64,000 nucleotides of DNA from an uncultured Lachnobacterium sp. (lineage in GTDB: Bacteria; Bacillota; Clostridia; Lachnospirales; Lachnospiraceae), in assembly GCA_900546625.1 (NCBI GenBank), contig URDU01000006.1, forward strand, positions 1-64,000, written 5' to 3'. The translations under genes and the position numbers were made by a program. Under the pieces are notes generated by a model that was not told where the DNA came from, searched no databases, and saw only the letters and a program-made list of their open reading frames with translations. Positions 8,301 to 17,207 of the stretch are shown here, one piece after another (position 1 is the stretch's first letter; every line of letters begins with the position of its first letter).

Positions 8301-9767
8301 TTAGTGACGTTTGATGCGGGCTTTAATGAGTCTGATGCCTTCCCATACCATCTCGTCACGCATCAGTACAAGCAGCACCATATAGACTATAAATCCGGTC
8401 ACAATCATAATCATTGTGTGCATGAAGCTGACTGACAGCCTTGCATCCATGAGCAGCAGTACTATAAGCATACAGATAGCTGATACGAGATATTTCCACG
8501 AGAGAGAAAATATTTTTGGTATACTGAGCTCATTTCGTATGAAATAAAGCTGTACAGCAGTTATTATTACCTCAGAGATGACCGAGGCTATGGCTGCACC
8601 GTATGAATAGAGCCGTGGTATGAGAAGCATGTTAATGACAAAATTGGCTACGGCTCCGATACATACTGAGCGTGTCAGCAGGCTTTCACGCTTGGTTGTT
8701 ACCAGATACTGTATACCGATTACATTGCTTAAGCCTATAATCGGCAGCAGGGTGGCCATTATCATGATGAGATAGGGTACCTTTTCATATCCCGGACCAA
8801 AAAACCATGGCGAGAAATTGCGTGCGATGCCAATAAGGCCAAAGCACAGGGCAAGACCTATAAACCAGACGAATTGAAAGCTCTTATAAAGGAGGACTTT
8901 TACTTCGTCTTTTTTATTTTCGCTGAAGGCTCTTCCTATTCTTGGAAGCATCACAGTGCCCAGTGAGGTTACGAGCATGAGGACCATTTTGGATATCTTA
9001 TTGGCCTGCTCATAGTAGCCGTTTTCTGTCATGCTGCCGGTTATGTTGTTGAGCATGGTTTTGTCAAGCGCTGTGTATATGGTTGTAGCTATTGTAGGTA
9101 CAAAGAGGGTGAGCGTAGCCCTTAGGTGGGAGAAGGGCTTAAGCTCCTTAAGCTTTGGTCTGTCGACATATTGAGGCAGGTAAAACCAGATGGATATATT
9201 GGCAAAAAGCTCTAATAGACATACTCCTGCCACATATATGAGCAGATCACTCTCCGAGCGCACGGCGATGAAGATAAAAGCGATGTTTATGATTTTAAAA
9301 ATCACGTTTCGACCGACTATTTTGCCAAATTCCTCAAGCCCCTGAAACAGCCAGGAGATATCAGAAGCAACCGATACCAGATACACGGCTTCAATCAATA
9401 GCAGGTGCTTTTTGAGTGGTGAATGCGGAAATGCAAGTGTGAATACCATATATGCGCACAGGCACACAATTACGCTGATAACGGATAGAAGCTCTATCTC
9501 CCAGAAGGTTTTTGTGCGTTTTGCTCTGTCCTCCTGCAGGTATGATATTTCCCTGTTTCCGTAGTTTACTGTACCAAGTGCGGCAAACATGATAAAGTAT
9601 GATACCAGTGAGTAGGTATAGCTGTATGCACCTATTCCGTCTGCCTTGAGCACCCTCGAGAGGTAAGGCGCTGTGATAAGCGGTGTGATCAGTGTGAGTA
9701 TCTGGTAGCTCACATTATATATGTAGTTTAGTTTTATACTTTTGTTTTTTTGTGTTTTCTTTTTCAT
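8301..9767 (-). CDS. oligosaccharide flippase (Wzx/PST family)
   Basis: A 488-residue protein with 12-14 hydrophobic segments, of the polysaccharide transport (MATE-like, MOP superfamily) type. The beginning (SYQILTLITPLITAPYLSRVL) and the GIGAYSYTYSLVSYF segment are typical of Wzx flippases that carry undecaprenyl-pyrophosphate repeat units to the outer membrane face. It is the only gene on the reverse strand in this polysaccharide region and is transcribed away from the GtrA gene at 9899. The ribosome binding site is poor, so the start is uncertain by a few codons. A loop enriched in KELKPFSHL is normal for the family. Confidence 0.9.
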   Translation of the reverse strand: MKKKTQKNKSIKLNYIYNVSYQILTLITPLITAPYLSRVLKADGIGAYSYTYSLVSYFIMFAALGTVNYGNREISYLQEDRAKRTKTFWEIELLSVISVIVCLCAYMVFTLAFPHSPLKKHLLLIEAVYLVSVASDISWLFQGLEEFGKIVGRNVIFKIINIAFIFIAVRSESDLLIYVAGVCLLELFANISIWFYLPQYVDRPKLKELKPFSHLRATLTLFVPTIATTIYTALDKTMLNNITGSMTENGYYEQANKISKMVLMLVTSLGTVMLPRIGRAFSENKKDEVKVLLYKSFQFVWFIGLALCFGLIGIARNFSPWFFGPGYEKVPYLIMIMATLLPIIGLSNVIGIQYLVTTKRESLLTRSVCIGAVANFVINMLLIPRLYSYGAAIASVISEVIITAVQLYFIRNELSIPKIFSLSWKYLVSAICMLIVLLLMDARLSVSFMHTMIMIVTGFIVYMVLLVLMRDEMVWEGIRLIKARIKRH

Positions 9768-9786
9768 GCAGATATCATATCACATA

Positions 9787-9815
9787 TTGACTTATTTTGG
9801 CTATGCAGTTATTAT
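9787..9815 (+). promoter_or_regulatory. sigma-A type promoter for the second GtrA gene
   Basis: TTGACT at 9787-9792 and TATTAT at 9810-9815 are separated by exactly 17 nt. Transcription would start near 9822, leaving a leader of about 77 nt before the ATG at 9899. It lies in the divergent gap with the flippase gene. Confidence 0.6.
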
Positions 9816-9898
9816 ATAAAAATCGCAAATTAACATTACTATCAACTTACACGTATAAATTACGACAGAGTTATATAGCCTGTCACATAGGTGGAGAA

Positions 9899-10318
9899 AT
9901 GGATAATATTATAATACGAAACAGGAAAGAGGAGTTTAAGGAGCTTGTTTTATACACGGTTTTTGGCAATATGACCTTTGTGATCAGCATAGGCGCATAT
10001 GCCATTTTTAATGTATTCTTTGGAATCAATGAGCTGATTGCAAACGCGCTGGCATGGGTGTTTGCTGTACTTTTCTCATATGTTACCAACAAGAAGTGGG
10101 TGTTTAAGGTTGCAACGCCGACCAAGACGGCATTTTTAGTACAGATGTTTGCTTTTTTCAGCGGCAGATTCATCACGCTGGTTATTGAAGAGGCTATTAT
10201 CTTTATTTTTATCACGCTTTTGGATTATCCAAGCATGTGGGTGAAGCTGGCAGCACAGGTGGTTGTGGTTGTGCTCAACTATGTGATAAGCAAGCTGTTT
10301 GTTTTCAAAAATCGTTAA
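9899..10318 (+). CDS. GtrA family membrane protein (second paralogue)
   Basis: A 139-residue four-helix GtrA protein. The ATG at 9899 follows GGTGGAGAA and gives the normal GtrA length; an in-frame ATG at 9797 would add 34 non-family residues and would lie within the promoter. The core GINELIANALAW, VTNKKWVF, and the ending VLNYVISKLFVF match the paralogue at 3474. Composition is nearer the genome average than the first copy. No glycosyltransferase of the GtrB type directly adjoins it, so its partner may be the one at 651 or elsewhere. Confidence 0.85.
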   Translation: MDNIIIRNRKEEFKELVLYTVFGNMTFVISIGAYAIFNVFFGINELIANALAWVFAVLFSYVTNKKWVFKVATPTKTAFLVQMFAFFSGRFITLVIEEAIIFIFITLLDYPSMWVKLAAQVVVVVLNYVISKLFVFKNR

Positions 10319-10364
10319 ATGTGGTATATTTAATAAAATAATAAGAACTATAATAGTGTGTGTA

Positions 10365-10373
10365 TGGTATAAT
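10365..10373 (+). promoter_or_regulatory. extended -10 promoter for the dehydratase operon
   Basis: TGGTATAAT is a perfect -10 hexamer with the TGn extension. No convincing -35 is seen, as expected for extended -10 promoters. The start site would be near 10380, giving a leader of about 60 nt that ends in AGAAGGAG before the ATG at 10443. Confidence 0.5.
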
Positions 10374-10442
10374 AAAGCGTAAATTTAAATGCAGTTTATG
10401 AGAAGTTGATTTACATAGGGATATAGAAGGAGAAAATCCTAT

Positions 10443-12389
10443 ATGAGTAATAGACTTGACATGAAAAAAGATACAAATAATCTAAAAGACAAAACAAAAT
10501 ACGATGGTCCGGAGAAGCCGGACGCATACATGGGCAATGACAAGCAATGGGTTTTCAGGGCATTGGTTCTTGCATTTGTTGATATGTGTATTATTGCAAT
10601 CTCATTCTTTTTCGCTTTGATGATCAGGTTTGAGTTTTCATATTCACATATTCCGCTCTCATTTTTGGAGGGCTATCTGCACATTGTGCCATTGTTTATG
10701 GTGATTTCACTTGTGGTGTTTTATATTTTCAGGCTGTATCACAGCATATGGCGCTTTGCGAGCATCAATGAGTTTATGCATATTATTGGTGCATTTCTGG
10801 TGCTTACAGTTGTGAGTGTTACTATTCATGAGGTGTATGAGATTAAGATGCCGTATGCCTTCTGGATTATCGGACTGATGCTCAGCTTTGCACTGTGCAC
10901 AGCGTGCCGTTTTGCGTACAGATTTATCAGGACAGGCCAGAAGATGCTGGAGCAGAGAGGCTCCGCAAACGGTGATGAAAAGGTCATGATTATAGGAGCC
11001 GGAAATGCGGGCAGGATGCTTATCAGAGAGCTTATCATGAGCTCACATTTGCACACAAAGGCCTGCTGTATCATAGATGACAATCCGGCGAAGCTTGGCC
11101 GCTTCATAGACGGTGTGCCTATTGTCGGCAATCGAAATGACATTCCGGAGATGGTTGAGAAGTATGATATCACAAAGATTGTGTATGCCGTACCTTCCAC
11201 ATCGGGTAAGGACAGGAAGGATATACTCAATATTTGTAAGGACACAGGCTGTGATGTGTCTGTGGTTCCGGGAATATATCAGATGGTGGACGGAAGAGTA
11301 TCGGTTTCCAATCTGCGTCCGGTCAGTATCGAGGATTTGCTTGGAAGAGATCCGGTGGTTGTGGATAATGATGGTATTCATTCATTTTTACAGGGCAAGG
11401 TGGTCATGGTTACAGGTGGCGGTGGTTCAATCGGTAGTGAGCTTTGCCGTCAGATAGCCAGGGAGGATCCGAAGCTTCTTATCATTTTTGATATTTACGA
11501 GAATAATGCATACGATATACAGCAGGAGCTGAAGCGCAAATATCCTTATGTAAGGGTGGAGACGCTGATTGGTTCGGTGCGCAATACTAACAGGCTGCAT
11601 TATGTATTCCAGACATATCACCCTGAGATTATCTATCATGCGGCAGCACATAAGCATGTACCGCTGATGGAGGAGAGCCCGAATGAGGCAATAAAGAACA
11701 ATGTACTTGGCACTTTAAAGCTCTCAAGGATTGCAGCAGAGTACCATGTGAAGAAGTTTGTGCTTATCTCTACGGATAAGGCGGTCAATCCGACTAATAT
11801 TATGGGTGCGTCAAAGCGTTTGTGTGAGATGGTTATACAGATGATGAATAGGCAGACCGAGACTGATTTTGTAGCGGTACGTTTTGGAAACGTGCTCGGA
11901 AGTAACGGAAGTGTTATCCCGCTGTTTAAAAAGCAGATAGAGGATGGCGGTCCGGTTACTGTGACGGACAAGCGTATTATCAGGTACTTTATGACAATTC
12001 CGGAGGCAGTGGCACTTGTACTGCAGGCCGGGCTCTATGCTCACGGAGGCGAGATTTTCGTGCTCGACATGGGCGAGCCGGTCAAGATTGATGATATGGC
12101 AAGGAACCTTATCAGGCTGTCGGGACTGGAGCCTGATGTGGATATCCAGATTGTATACACAGGACTGCGTCCGGGCGAGAAGCTCTACGAGGAGATGCTG
12201 ATGAGTGAGGAGGGCCTTAAGGAGACTCCGAACAAGCTGATTCATGTGGGTGAGCCTATTGAGATGGATGATGAGCTATTTGAGAAGCAGCTTGAGATGC
12301 TCGAGAAGGCATGCACCTCAGAAGCAAAGGATATCAAGCAGATAGTTGCATCTGTGGTCAAGACATATCATCCGGATCTTGAGGACTAA
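10443..12389 (+). CDS. membrane-bound nucleotide-sugar 4,6-dehydratase (PglF/CapD/FlaA1-type)
   Basis: A 648-residue protein. Four membrane helices (about residues 37-165) are followed by a CoA-binding-like Rossmann domain (GAGNAG at 185-190) and a second, catalytic Rossmann domain (GGGGSIGSE near 325). STDKAVNPTNIMGASKR at about 443-459 is the active-site segment of inverting/retaining UDP-GlcNAc dehydratases, with Met in place of the usual catalytic Tyr, as in the PglF group. It makes a UDP-4-keto-6-deoxy sugar for the aminotransferase encoded next. Four same-strand genes follow with short gaps or overlaps, so it probably heads an operon. Confidence 0.9.
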   Translation: MSNRLDMKKDTNNLKDKTKYDGPEKPDAYMGNDKQWVFRALVLAFVDMCIIAISFFFALMIRFEFSYSHIPLSFLEGYLHIVPLFMVISLVVFYIFRLYHSIWRFASINEFMHIIGAFLVLTVVSVTIHEVYEIKMPYAFWIIGLMLSFALCTACRFAYRFIRTGQKMLEQRGSANGDEKVMIIGAGNAGRMLIRELIMSSHLHTKACCIIDDNPAKLGRFIDGVPIVGNRNDIPEMVEKYDITKIVYAVPSTSGKDRKDILNICKDTGCDVSVVPGIYQMVDGRVSVSNLRPVSIEDLLGRDPVVVDNDGIHSFLQGKVVMVTGGGGSIGSELCRQIAREDPKLLIIFDIYENNAYDIQQELKRKYPYVRVETLIGSVRNTNRLHYVFQTYHPEIIYHAAAHKHVPLMEESPNEAIKNNVLGTLKLSRIAAEYHVKKFVLISTDKAVNPTNIMGASKRLCEMVIQMMNRQTETDFVAVRFGNVLGSNGSVIPLFKKQIEDGGPVTVTDKRIIRYFMTIPEAVALVLQAGLYAHGGEIFVLDMGEPVKIDDMARNLIRLSGLEPDVDIQIVYTGLRPGEKLYEEMLMSEEGLKETPNKLIHVGEPIEMDDELFEKQLEMLEKACTSEAKDIKQIVASVVKTYHPDLED

Positions 12390-12427
12390 AATATCTTTTG
12401 TTTAAACCGGAAGCGAGGAACATAACT

Positions 12428-13645
12428 ATGGAAAAGAGACAGATTTCATTTTCACCACCTGATATAACAGAGGCAGAGGTGTCAGCTGTTGCTGATGCGC
12501 TTCGAAGCGGCTGGATTACAACAGGTCCAAGGACTAAGGAATTCGAGAAGAGGATTGCTAAGCTATGCGGCACGAATAAGGCTGTGGCTCTTGGCTCTGC
12601 TACTGCATGTCTTGAGTCGATATTCAGATTCCTAGGAATAGATGCAGGTGATGAGGTCATCACAAGTGCATACACTTATACTGCATCTGCAAGCCCTGCT
12701 GTGCATGTCGGTGCTACCCTTAAGTTTATAGACGTAGCTCCTGATTCCTTTGAGATGGATTACGATGCCTTAGAAGCCACTATTACAGAAAAGACAAAGG
12801 TTATCGTGCCGGTTGATATTGCGGGTGTGCCTTGCGACTATGACAGGATTTTTGATATTGTGGAAAGAAAAAAGGATCTTTTTCATCCGTCAAACGATGT
12901 GCAGAGGGCAATCGGACGTGTGATTGTGGCGGTTGATTCAGCTCATGCCTTCGGCGCCTCATACATGAGAGACGGTGAGCGGATTATGTGTGGCAATGTA
13001 GCTGATTTTACAAGCTTTTCGTTCCATGCGGTCAAGAATCTGACCACCGCAGAGGGAGGAGCACTCACCTGGAAACCTATAGAGGGCTTTGATGATGAGT
13101 ATATCTACAAGCAGTTTATGCTGCTTTCACTCCACGGACAGACAAAGGATGCTTTGCACAAGAATGGTCTGGGCAACTGGGAGTATGATATTGTGGCTCC
13201 TTCATATAAGTGTAATATGACGGATATCCAGGCTGCCATTGGTCTGGTACAGCTTGACAGATATGACGGGCTTCTCAAGAGGCGCCGTGATATTATAGAG
13301 CGCTATGATACGGCATTTAAGCCACTTGGACTCTTGACAGTGCCTCATTTTACAGACAGGCATACATCAAGCGGACATCTGTATCTGCTTCGCATACCGG
13401 GCATCGGTGTGGACAGGCGCAATGAGCTTATAGTGCAGATGGCGGAGCGAGGTATCGCCACAAATGTGCATTACAAGCCGCTTCCAATGATGACAGCATA
13501 TAAGAATATGGGCTTTGATATAGCCGATTTTCCAAACGCTTATCATCAGTATGAGAATGAGATTACACTTCCTCTAAACACAAAGCTGAGTGATGAGGAT
13601 GTGGAGTATATAATTAATAATTTATTGGAGATTTTACATGAGTAG
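12428..13645 (+). CDS. DegT/DnrJ/EryC1/StrS family PLP aminotransferase
   Basis: A 405-residue sugar aminotransferase. The start at 12428 follows GCGAGG, and the sequence opens with the family's ISFSPPDITEAEV and SGWITTGPRTKEFE. The PLP-binding lysine is in SFSFHAVKNLTT (about residue 203), and the substrate segment GLGNWEYDI plus NMTDIQAAIGL follow. It most likely aminates C4 of the keto-sugar made by the upstream dehydratase, as PglE does. An insert near residues 140-165 (RKKDLFHPSNDVQRAIG) is somewhat longer than I expect. The end overlaps the sugar transferase start by 8 bp. Confidence 0.88.
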   Translation: MEKRQISFSPPDITEAEVSAVADALRSGWITTGPRTKEFEKRIAKLCGTNKAVALGSATACLESIFRFLGIDAGDEVITSAYTYTASASPAVHVGATLKFIDVAPDSFEMDYDALEATITEKTKVIVPVDIAGVPCDYDRIFDIVERKKDLFHPSNDVQRAIGRVIVAVDSAHAFGASYMRDGERIMCGNVADFTSFSFHAVKNLTTAEGGALTWKPIEGFDDEYIYKQFMLLSLHGQTKDALHKNGLGNWEYDIVAPSYKCNMTDIQAAIGLVQLDRYDGLLKRRRDIIERYDTAFKPLGLLTVPHFTDRHTSSGHLYLLRIPGIGVDRRNELIVQMAERGIATNVHYKPLPMMTAYKNMGFDIADFPNAYHQYENEITLPLNTKLSDEDVEYIINNLLEILHE

Positions 13646-14327
13646 ATGGAGAACATGGGGAGAGATTCCTACATTCATGAAAAATGATTTTACACTTAAA
13701 TATTACAGGCATCTGAGCAGAAAGAGGACAAGCATGGTATTCAAACGCATTTTTGATGTGATTATGTCCGCTGTTCTTCTTGTGCTGCTTTCGCCTGTTA
13801 TACTGGTCCTTGCTGTCTGGATAAAGGTGGATAGCAAAGGACCTGTTTTTTTCAGGCAGGAGCGTATTACACAGTACGGCAGGAAGTTTCGCATATTCAA
13901 GTTCAGGACTATGGTGAATGATGCTGACAAAAAGGGCTCACTGGTGACTATCGGTGGGGATTCAAGAATAACAAGGGTCGGCGCTGTCATCAGAAAATAC
14001 AGGCTTGACGAGATTCCGCAGCTCATAAATGTGCTCTGTGGTGATATGAGCTTTGTTGGCACAAGACCTGAGGTGGAGAAGTATGTCATGGCATATACAC
14101 CTGCGATGATGGCGACACTTCTGATGCCAGCCGGAATCACAAGCGAGGCAAGCATCAGGTATAAGGATGAGGACAGGCTTCTTGAGGCTTCTGATGATGT
14201 GGATTACACATATATCCACAAGGTGCTGCCGGGCAAGATGAGGTACAATCTTAAGTATTTAAAGAAGTTTTCGCTGATAAATGATATCAGACTGTGCATT
14301 GAGACTGTGCTTGCAGTGATACATTAG
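13638..14327 (+). CDS. undecaprenyl-phosphate sugar phosphotransferase (PglC/WcaJ family)
   Basis: A 229-residue monotopic phosphoglycosyl transferase. After an unusual basic N-terminal extension of about 33 residues comes the single membrane hairpin (VIMSAVLLVLLSPVILVLAV) and the catalytic FRQERITQYG, FKFRTM, then KYRLDEIPQLINVL and FVGTRPE. These enzymes attach the first sugar phosphate to undecaprenyl phosphate at the cytoplasmic face. With the dehydratase and aminotransferase upstream, the first sugar is probably an amino-deoxy sugar. Short length without the N-terminal WcaJ domains marks it as a PglC-type enzyme. Confidence 0.9.
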   Translation: MSRWRTWGEIPTFMKNDFTLKYYRHLSRKRTSMVFKRIFDVIMSAVLLVLLSPVILVLAVWIKVDSKGPVFFRQERITQYGRKFRIFKFRTMVNDADKKGSLVTIGGDSRITRVGAVIRKYRLDEIPQLINVLCGDMSFVGTRPEVEKYVMAYTPAMMATLLMPAGITSEASIRYKDEDRLLEASDDVDYTYIHKVLPGKMRYNLKYLKKFSLINDIRLCIETVLAVIH

Positions 14328-14353
14328 TCTGCTTGTCTGGGAGGATGATATTT

Positions 14354-15181
14354 ATGAATAAAGTTAAATTTTCAGTATTACTGTCAATTTATTACAAGGA
14401 AAAGCCTGAGTATTTCAGGGAGTGCATGGAAAGTATATATTCACAGACTGTTTTACCGGACGAGATAGTGCTGGTGGAGGATGGCAGGCTGACAGATGAG
14501 CTTTATGAGGCAATCAGTGAGTATGAATGCAGGCCTTCGGAGATAAATTTTGTTACGGTAAAGCTTGAAAAAAACAGCGGGCTCGGTCTTGCTCTTGCTG
14601 AAGGCATAAAGCACTGCTCTAATGAGCTTGTGGCAAGGATGGACACGGATGATATATGCGTGCCTGACCGGTTTGAAAGACAGCTGAATGCTTTTTCGGA
14701 AAATCCGGGGCTTGATATCATAGGTGGCTACATCAGCGAGTTTTCCGATGATACACATAATATTTTATCAGAGAGGACAGTGCCTCTCGGAAATTATGTG
14801 ATAAAGCAGTATCAGAGAAAGCGCGATGCGTTCAATCACATGACTGTTATGTACAAAAGGTCTGCAGTGCTTGCTGCGGGCAATTATCAGGACTGTCTGC
14901 TTATGGAGGATTCTCTTCTTTGGGCGAATATGATCAGAAATCACTGCCGTATGGCAAATATAGGTGAGACTCTTGTGTATGCCAGAACCGGTGATGATAT
15001 GCTAAGGAGGCGTGGCGGCTTTGATTATTTCCTTAAATACAAAGCCGGAAGGAAACGTATTTTAAAGACAGGGACCATAAGTGCAGCCGATTATTTTGTT
15101 ACGGTTGCGGTACAGCTTGTTGTCTGTATGATGCCACTTTGGATGAGAAGCCTTGTGTTTAAAAAAATATTAAGGAACTAA
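14354..15181 (+). CDS. family 2 glycosyltransferase
   Basis: A 275-residue GT-A enzyme with no membrane helix except a weak C-terminal hydrophobic stretch. GGGAGG at 14339-14344 selects the ATG at 14354, giving MNKVKFSVLLSIYY. The motif DTDD at residues 97-100 is the metal/UDP site, and GGYISEF plus NHMTVMYKRS follow as in the amylovoran/capsule glycosyltransferase group. It is the last gene of the dehydratase-aminotransferase-transferase run and would add the second sugar. A new promoter region follows before the phosphohexomutase. Confidence 0.85.
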   Translation: MNKVKFSVLLSIYYKEKPEYFRECMESIYSQTVLPDEIVLVEDGRLTDELYEAISEYECRPSEINFVTVKLEKNSGLGLALAEGIKHCSNELVARMDTDDICVPDRFERQLNAFSENPGLDIIGGYISEFSDDTHNILSERTVPLGNYVIKQYQRKRDAFNHMTVMYKRSAVLAAGNYQDCLLMEDSLLWANMIRNHCRMANIGETLVYARTGDDMLRRRGGFDYFLKYKAGRKRILKTGTISAADYFVTVAVQLVVCMMPLWMRSLVFKKILRN

Positions 15182-15269
15182 AACTTTTCAAATGCACGTT
15201 AATGTGGTAAAATCGGTATGGTTAACATTAATAGGCTTATTTACTAGCTGATACAGGAGGTTAATATAA

Positions 15270-17000
15270 ATGGATTTTAGAGCGGAGTACGAGAAATGGT
15301 GCACAGACCCATATTTTGATGAGGCTACAAAGGCTGAGCTTAAGGCTATCGCAGGTGATGATAAGGAGATAGAGGACAGATTCTATCGCACACTTGAGTT
15401 TGGTACAGCAGGTCTTCGTGGTGTAATAGGAGCCGGCACCAACAGGATGAATATATACACAGTCCGTCAGGCTACCCAGGGACTGGCAAATTACATACTT
15501 TCACAGGGAGAGGACGCAGTAAAGAGAGGTGTTGCAATCGCACATGACTCACGTAATATGCATGATGAGTTCACAGATGCTACAGCACTTTGCCTTGCTG
15601 CAAACGGAATCAAGACATATGTATTCCCACAGCTTGCACCTGTTCCGGAGCTTTCATACGCAGTAAGGACACTCGGCACGATAGCCGGTGTTGTTATCAC
15701 AGCAAGCCACAATCCTCGTGAGTACAATGGATACAAGGTTTACTGGGAGGATGGCGCACAGGTTACTCCACCTCATGATACAAGCATCATGGCTGAGGTG
15801 GCAAAGGTTACATCATTTGACCAGGTTAAGACTATGGACAAGGCTGCTGCTATTGAGGCAGGTCTTTACAATGTCATCTCTGATGAGGTTGAGGAGGGAT
15901 ATTTCGGAGAGCTCCGCAAGCTTTCTATCCATCCTGAGATCATCAAGGCTATGGCAAAGGATATCAAGATTGTTTACACACCACTCCACGGCACAGGACT
16001 TCGCCCTGTACAGAGAGTGCTTAAGGATATGGGCTTTGAGAATGTATACATTGAGCCAAGCCAGGCAGTGCCTGACGGCAATTTCCCTACATGTCCTTAT
16101 CCAAATCCTGAGAATCCTGATGCATGGAAGCTCGCGCTTGAGCTGGCGAAGGAGAAGGATGCTGATATCGTTTTAGCAACTGACCCTGATGCCGACAGAC
16201 TCGGTGTATACTGCAAGGATACAAAGACAGGTGAGTATGTGACATTTACAGGAAATATGTCAGCTATGCTTATCGGTGAGTACATTTTAAGCCAGAAGAG
16301 TGCCAATGGTACTTTGCCTGAGAAGCCAGCATTTGTTGAGTCAATTGTTTCAACAGATATGGGTAAGGCAATTGCTGCAGCATATGGCGTGAAGCATATC
16401 GAGGTGCTCACAGGCTTTAAGTATATCGGTGAGCAGATGCTCAAATTCGAAAAGACCGGCTGCAACAACTATGTATTCGGTATGGAGGAGAGCTACGGAT
16501 GTTTACCTGGCACATATGCAAGGGATAAGGATGCTCCTGCAGCAGTTTGTATGCTGTGTGAGGTGGCTGCCTTCTACAAGTCACAGGGCAAGACTCTTTG
16601 GGATGGCATGATTGACATGTACGAGAAGTATGGCTACTACAGAGAGGGCATTTCCACACTTACCTTAAAGGGTATTGATGGTGCCGCACAGATAAATGAG
16701 ATTATGACAAAGGCACGTGCCGCTGAGCCAAAGAAGTTTGGCGATTATCAGGTGCTTGCTATCCGTGATTACAAGAATGACACAAGAAAAGATATGACAA
16801 CAGGAAAGGTTGAGCCGACAGGTCTTCCTTCTTCCAATGTACTTTACTACGAACTTAACGATAACGCTTGGTGCTGTGTACGCCCTTCTGGTACAGAGCC
16901 TAAGATTAAATTCTATTTCGGAGTTAAAGGAGTGTCTCTTGAAGATTCACAGGCTAAGCTTGATGCTTTGTCAGCTGAGGTTCTCGGACAGTTTGAATAA
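15270..17000 (+). CDS. phosphohexomutase (phosphoglucomutase/phosphomannomutase family)
   Basis: A 576-residue alpha-D-phosphohexomutase of the long PgcA-like type. The phosphoserine is Ser146 in ITASHNPREYNGYK, the magnesium loop is DPDADR at about 304-309, the sugar-binding loop is GMEESYG, and the phosphate-binding RPSGTEPK is near the end. It interconverts hexose 1- and 6-phosphates, feeding UDP-glucose and related nucleotide sugars for the genes on both sides. AGGAGG precedes the ATG. A weak promoter (TTTTCA, 17 nt, TAAAAT) lies upstream at about 15184-15212. Codon use is that of a well-expressed housekeeping gene. Confidence 0.93.
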   Translation: MDFRAEYEKWCTDPYFDEATKAELKAIAGDDKEIEDRFYRTLEFGTAGLRGVIGAGTNRMNIYTVRQATQGLANYILSQGEDAVKRGVAIAHDSRNMHDEFTDATALCLAANGIKTYVFPQLAPVPELSYAVRTLGTIAGVVITASHNPREYNGYKVYWEDGAQVTPPHDTSIMAEVAKVTSFDQVKTMDKAAAIEAGLYNVISDEVEEGYFGELRKLSIHPEIIKAMAKDIKIVYTPLHGTGLRPVQRVLKDMGFENVYIEPSQAVPDGNFPTCPYPNPENPDAWKLALELAKEKDADIVLATDPDADRLGVYCKDTKTGEYVTFTGNMSAMLIGEYILSQKSANGTLPEKPAFVESIVSTDMGKAIAAAYGVKHIEVLTGFKYIGEQMLKFEKTGCNNYVFGMEESYGCLPGTYARDKDAPAAVCMLCEVAAFYKSQGKTLWDGMIDMYEKYGYYREGISTLTLKGIDGAAQINEIMTKARAAEPKKFGDYQVLAIRDYKNDTRKDMTTGKVEPTGLPSSNVLYYELNDNAWCCVRPSGTEPKIKFYFGVKGVSLEDSQAKLDALSAEVLGQFE

Positions 17001-17005
17001 AGACT

Positions 17006-17206
17006 ATGATGAAAATATACATTTGCCCGGATTGTGGCTGGATACGGATGGTTTCAAGAAGGAAAGAGGTTGAATGCTTCAAGTGTGGCAGGCCGCAGAT
17101 GCGTCTGACGAATCTGGAGTTTGGAAAATATACCAATATGTCAGAGAAGGAGCGTCAGGACTACGCAGACGCATGGCTTTACATTCATAGGAAAAAGGAA
17201 AAATAA
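17006..17206 (+). CDS. small zinc-ribbon protein
   Basis: A 66-residue protein with two CxxC pairs, CPDC and CFKC, separated by about 19 residues, forming a probable zinc ribbon, then a polar helical tail ending in KKEK. The ATG at 17009 is an equally good start; no strong ribosome binding site is visible, so translation may be coupled to the phosphohexomutase that ends 5 nt earlier. It ends just before the LCP gene. I know no function. Short zinc ribbons in this position are often labelled RNA-polymerase-subunit-like, without evidence here. Confidence 0.65.
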   Translation: MMKIYICPDCGWIRMVSRRKEVECFKCGRPQMRLTNLEFGKYTNMSEKERQDYADAWLYIHRKKEK

Positions 17207-17207
17207 C

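Noticed and set aside
8254..8301. Numerous 60-150 codon open frames on the opposite strand of clear genes (for example within the SGNH, dehydratase, RND, DUF342 and valS genes)
   Set aside because: They lie wholly inside genes with strong family motifs, lack ribosome binding sites and have biased, low-information composition; they are shadows.
9797..9898. 34-residue N-terminal extension of the second GtrA protein
   Set aside because: The region overlaps the -10 box of its likely promoter, and the ATG at 9899 has the better ribosome binding site and standard length.
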